DNA from: Daphnia carinata
Taxonomy: Eukaryota > Arthropoda > Branchiopoda > Diplostraca > Daphniidae
Direction of reading: 5' to 3'
Length of the DNA stretch: 64,000 nucleotides
NCBI RefSeq assembly: GCF_022539665.2
Contig: NC_081334.1
Coordinates: forward strand, 6,170,424-6,234,423
Position numbers and translations under genes: made by a program. The stretch's first letter is position 1, and the number at the start of each line of letters is the position of its first letter. Of this stretch, positions 60,193-64,000 are shown in pieces. The notes beneath the pieces were generated by a model, which made no database searches, was not told where the DNA came from, and worked only from the letters and a program-made list of their open reading frames with translations.

Positions 60193-63100
60193 AAGAAACG
60201 CGGGAGCGGGGGAGTCTTCTCTCCTCCTCCTGGTCCGCCAGACCGTGCAGCGTCCATGGCCAGTCCCGAGGGCAGCAAAAAGGTAAAGTGGGTAACTAAC
60301 CCCTTATCTTCCTTTCCCCTTTGTTGTTGTTTTTCCTTTTTTCTTTTCTTTATGATGTTTAAAAGAAAGGAGAGAGAGAGAGAGAGACAGACCTTGGTGT
60401 ACCTACACCGGGTGTAGGAAAGTTTAGAAAAAGAAGGCCGTGCATAGTTATTATTATTATGTACCGTCTTGTGTTTTGTTTTTTTCGTGTGTGTTTCGAT
60501 TCTTTTGTTTCTCGCACGTAGCCTTGTCCGTTTTATTTGCTGTAAAACATTTTTTTCTTTTTTATTCTTTTGCATCTTTGTTTTTTTTCCCTTTTCACTT
60601 GACGTACAAGTTTCTCCCTTTCTTGTAACTGTTTCCTGCCCCTTCGGGCAGGGTTAAACCTTGTTTAAAGTTGTTTCAAAAAAAGTTGGTCGAAAAAAAA
60701 GGGAAATACGGTACGGACGGCTGAGGGTTAGGAGCCGTGACCATCTTTTTACACGCATTCGGACTGAGATCCCTTTTGCCTTTTTGTTGGTGCGGCAACT
60801 GCAATGCTGGAACGACTCAAAAGCAGCACAGGTTTTCGTGTCCGTTAAATAGAAATGTACAGAGGGGGGTCCCCATTGAAAAATGAGGCTGTCTCGACAG
60901 AATATAAACTGGGTATGTTACATTTATAACGTACAATGGCGACGTCTGGTTTCGGGGTTCAATAGAAACCAAATCGAGTAGTCGCCGTAAGGTAAACCAC
61001 GGTGTCTAATAGCCTAAAAACGTCCCCTTCCTACTTCTTTTTTTTGGGGGGGGGGGAGGGCAGGGGGGTTCTCTTAATTGGTTAAAAGTTTCAGGTTGTG
61101 TCAGTTTACAACGTTTGAATGTTTAAAAAATGCGTGCTTTTCGCGTTTGTTTCCATGTCTGAATCGTTGTGGAACCGTTGTCAGCGTCTGCCATCTAGCG
61201 GTGGGATATTGAAGGTGTTGCAGAACGAGTCCAAAGAATTGTTTAAACCTAAACGGAGGGAAGAAAAAAAAACCCTGAATGGTAAAAAGTTTAAATGGAT
61301 AATAGTAGAAATAACGATGATACAGTTCCGCTTGTTTATTTTTAGTTTCTTTGTGTTTAATTGGAGAGAACGATAACAAAAAATTTTTTAAATATGGTAA
61401 AGAAAAGAAGACAAAAATGGAAAGAGAATTCATATTTTTAGAAAGCCAGTCACGCTAAGTGTAAAAAAAAAAAAAAAATTACGCGACACGCTAATAGTTT
61501 CACCTGTAATATTCTTCGCTTTGAACGGGAAATGATGATTCTCTTCCTTTCCCCCTCCATTTTTTTTTTCACATCGCCTCGCCGGGTCGATTATGTAAAA
61601 CGACAAACTCTGGAAATCTTTGGCTGCCGTGCAAAAAAGAAAACAAAACAAAAAAAAAAAAGACTATTCTGCATAATCAAAACAACAAGAACAAAAGGGA
61701 ACAAGAACTTTCTCGATTTCGCAGAGGTTACAACATCCTTCTGATTTAGCAAAACGGATTGAAACAAAAGACACGCCGTACACACAATGTCTGCTCCGCC
61801 TCTTCCATTGTTTTGCTTCGCACTAGATCGAGAGACAATCATCGACAAACCACGCTATTTCAATGCCACAAAAGAGTAGCTATACAAAAAGTGTAAAGGA
61901 AAAAGAACTAAGGTTTTCTAGTGTTTTTAATGAATACTCACGGCCTCGCTACACGTACGATACGTCTGCCCATGTATACACTTAACCCCCCACCAAGTTA
62001 TGTTTCCGTCTTTGCGTGCATGAGAACACGACCTTGAAACTGCGCAAGTTGATGATTTTCTTTCTTTCGTTTTTTCCATGGTGTTCGCTTGTTGTCTGTT
62101 CCTTTCGGGAGAACTAATAATTTTTGTTTTGTTTTTGTTTTCGTTGTTGGCTTCGGTTCGTGATTGCGTGTAGGGATCATCGTCGGGAGGTCAACAACAA
62201 CGTCGACGGAGCCACGGTAACAGCCACAACAACGAGAACAGCCCGCAGAGCTCAGCCAACTCTTCATCCAGTCATCATCAGCTGAGTCTGCGGGCGCCGG
62301 TGATCCGGCACCGCGATCCCAAGGCTCCTGTCGTCATCAGCGGCTGGCTCTTTAAACAAGGCAGCGATGGCCTCATGTTGTGGAAGAAGCGATGGTTCGC
62401 CCTGTCGCAGTATTGCCTCTTCTACTACGACGGTACGTCCTAACAAAAGACTCTCGCTTTCTTCTTTTTATTGCCCTGAAACGCGGAAATGCGCATTAGA
62501 ATATCGTTATCAGCCATTTTCTGCCGTGATTAGATGAGACGAAAAACGGAAGTTGCTCAATAGAGAAAATCTAAATGTCAAGGGGGACTTGTGCTCCCAC
62601 CTGCCGTGAGATTCTTTTAATAGGGGGCGACATGTATACGCAACGGAGAAACGAAAAGGTTGAACAATTCAGAAAAAAAAAAAAAAAAACGGTAGACAGT
62701 TGACGTCTGTGATTCATCCGGTGCGCACGAATAGAAAACGGCGGGTCCATTTTCGTTTGTCCCCCGAGTTTTTGAAAATTTCTAATCGAAACAAAAAATA
62801 ATAAGGTGTCTTGTTTGTCATCGTCAAGGAAAATCGACTTGGAGAGTGAGTTTGGAAAGTACTTCCCTCGTCCATTTTTTGTGCTTGTAAAATTCAGGTG
62901 ATGCGGGGAAGGGAAAGCTTTTAGATCACGACATTTCGATGGTAGAACAAACCAGCATGCATATATCGACTGCTGTAATCACGCTACATTTCTATGTAGT
63001 ACCACTGACGTTAATGTAGAAACTGAGGTCACTTTTTTGTATGTGTGTGTGATTTTTTTTTTTTAAAGGCTTCGTTATCGCTTGGTGGCCTCGTTAGATA

Positions 63101-63945
63101 TGCTGATGGAACCAGCGACGTTCGACGTTAAGTGTCTAAGATGGGAACGAATCGATTTATCGAATGTTAGATGAAGATTTTTTTTTCTTTTTTCTCGGAT
63201 GGTGTGTTTTCATTTTCATGCCTGGAAGGGTTGCTAGCGCATTGGATTCTCTTTTTTAAAAGAAAAAAAAAAAAAAAAAGAGAAAAACACGAAAGTGATT
63301 GTGTTACTTCGTGGTCCAAGGTTCCGGACGTGACTCTGGTCTTTGTCACGACCTGCAGAACCCGAGAAGAAGAAGAAAAAAAAAACATTTCTTAGTTTAT
63401 TTTATTTATTTTTTTTGCTGATTCGCCATTTGCTAAAACTTCTTTTTCTTTCTTGTTCTTTTGGTTTTTCCTAGGTCCCGAAGAGGAGAAAGTCTTGGGT
63501 TCGTTGCTACTCCCCGGCTACACGATCCGTCCGTGTTTGGCGGGCGATCGGGACCGTTTCGTTTACCGCAAATACGCCTTCAAAGCCGAACATCGCAACA
63601 CGCGCAGTTTCTACCTGGCGGCCGATTCTCGCCCGTCTATGATTCAGTGGATGAACGCCCTCAGTCTGGCAGCCATCTTGCAAGATTCCAAGAGCCTATC
63701 CATCACGTGAGCAAAGAGAACTTCACGTTTTCTTTTATTCATTTTGTTTTGTTTTTTTTAAATTTTAATTCTTCATTTCCTCTTTCTCAACTTTGACAGA
63801 GCCGAGTTGAATAGAAGCCAATTGGACGAGTCTACGAGCAGTGGATCCGTCGCTCTCAACGGAAGTCGCCGTTCTTCCAAGGCCGTCGCAGAGAATAAAG
63901 GGGTTGATGCGTCGTTCGACTCCACGGCACCTGATCAACCGACAG
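60193..63945 (+). CDS. PH-domain protein, PLEKHA/PEPP-like, 5' part (partial)
   Basis: Visible exons are about 60193-60282 (acceptor uncertain; an internal ATG lies at 60256), 62174-62432, 63475-63706 and 63800-63945. The gene continues right of the window. The last four junctions keep phase. The Pro- and Ser-rich N-terminus (VFSPPPGPPDRAAS, then HGNSHNNENSPQSS) leads into a PH domain: KAPVVISGWLFKQGSDG, LWKKRWFALSQYCLFYYDG, EEEKVLGSLLLPGYTIRP, RKYAFKAEHRNTRSFYLAAD and the closing helix MIQWMNALSLAA. Spacing and motifs match the PEPP group (PLEKHA5/6/7; fly kramer is a likely relative), whose PH domains bind phosphoinositides and which act at cell junctions or along microtubules. The WW domains found in some members are not seen upstream. 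Confidence 0.82.
60283..62173 (+). other. Intron of the PH-domain gene (1.9 kb)
   Basis: Between GSKK and GSSSGG. It contains a (GA)n run near 60369-60389, a 7-bp GC hairpin (CCTGCCC CTTC GGGCAGG) near 60636-60653 and a poly-G run near 61047-61065. No coding exon is seen. Confidence 0.6.
62433..63474 (+). other. Intron inside the PH domain (1.04 kb)
   Basis: Splits the PH fold after FYYDG, with a phase-1 junction. AT-rich with T and A runs; nothing else is recognised. Confidence 0.7.
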
Positions 63946-64000
63946 GTGCGTTCATTTTTTTTTTTTCTTTCTATTCTTGATTCCATTGTAGCGTGTGGTA

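Overview
This is eukaryotic nuclear DNA from an arthropod, most likely a branchiopod crustacean of the Daphnia type. The genes are intron-rich, with mostly 50-90 bp introns bounded by GT/AG, the intergenic DNA is AT-rich, and the gene set is animal. The genus is an inference from gene style and content, not from a database match. I built the gene models by hand. Almost every splice site quoted keeps the reading frame and matches a remembered homologue or a paralogue in the window.

Layout. 1-477 (-): 5' part of phosphatidylserine synthase 2. 1221-3424 (-): a secreted two-CUB protein. 5799-9510 (+): an axonemal dynein-associated protein (DNAI7/CASC1). 9724-15206 (-): two paralogous mucin-like single-pass membrane proteins, one carrying 38 copies of an 18-bp minisatellite. 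16167-29193: three bestrophin-like genes on the minus strand, interleaved with TDRKH/papi (+), XPA (-) and a secreted lipase (+). 29586-35527 (-): a doubtful 67-residue protein, an intronless RRM protein, an antigen-5-like CAP protein and the Sm protein SNRPF. 36632-42446 (+): a P4-ATPase of the ATP10 class. 43808-50507 (-): a greatly enlarged TRMT9B-type methyltransferase. 54112-64000 (+): 5' part of a PLEKHA/PEPP-like PH-domain gene that runs off the window. About 9.7 kb (50508-60192) holds no recognised coding exon except one weak candidate, and is full of homopolymer tracts.

The genes do not form one pathway. The linked groups are the mucin-like pair, which share an unusual conserved cytoplasmic motif, and the bestrophin trio, which share exon sizes but differ at the calcium-clasp residues. 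PSS2 (phosphatidylserine synthesis) and ATP10 (lipid flipping) are both lipid-membrane genes but lie far apart. Head-to-head pairs probably share promoters: bestrophin-1/TDRKH, bestrophin-2/lipase and SNRPF/ATP10.

The best candidates for something undescribed are the mucin-like pair and the divergent calcium clasps of two bestrophins. Two introns appear to use GC donors (XPA and the CAP gene).
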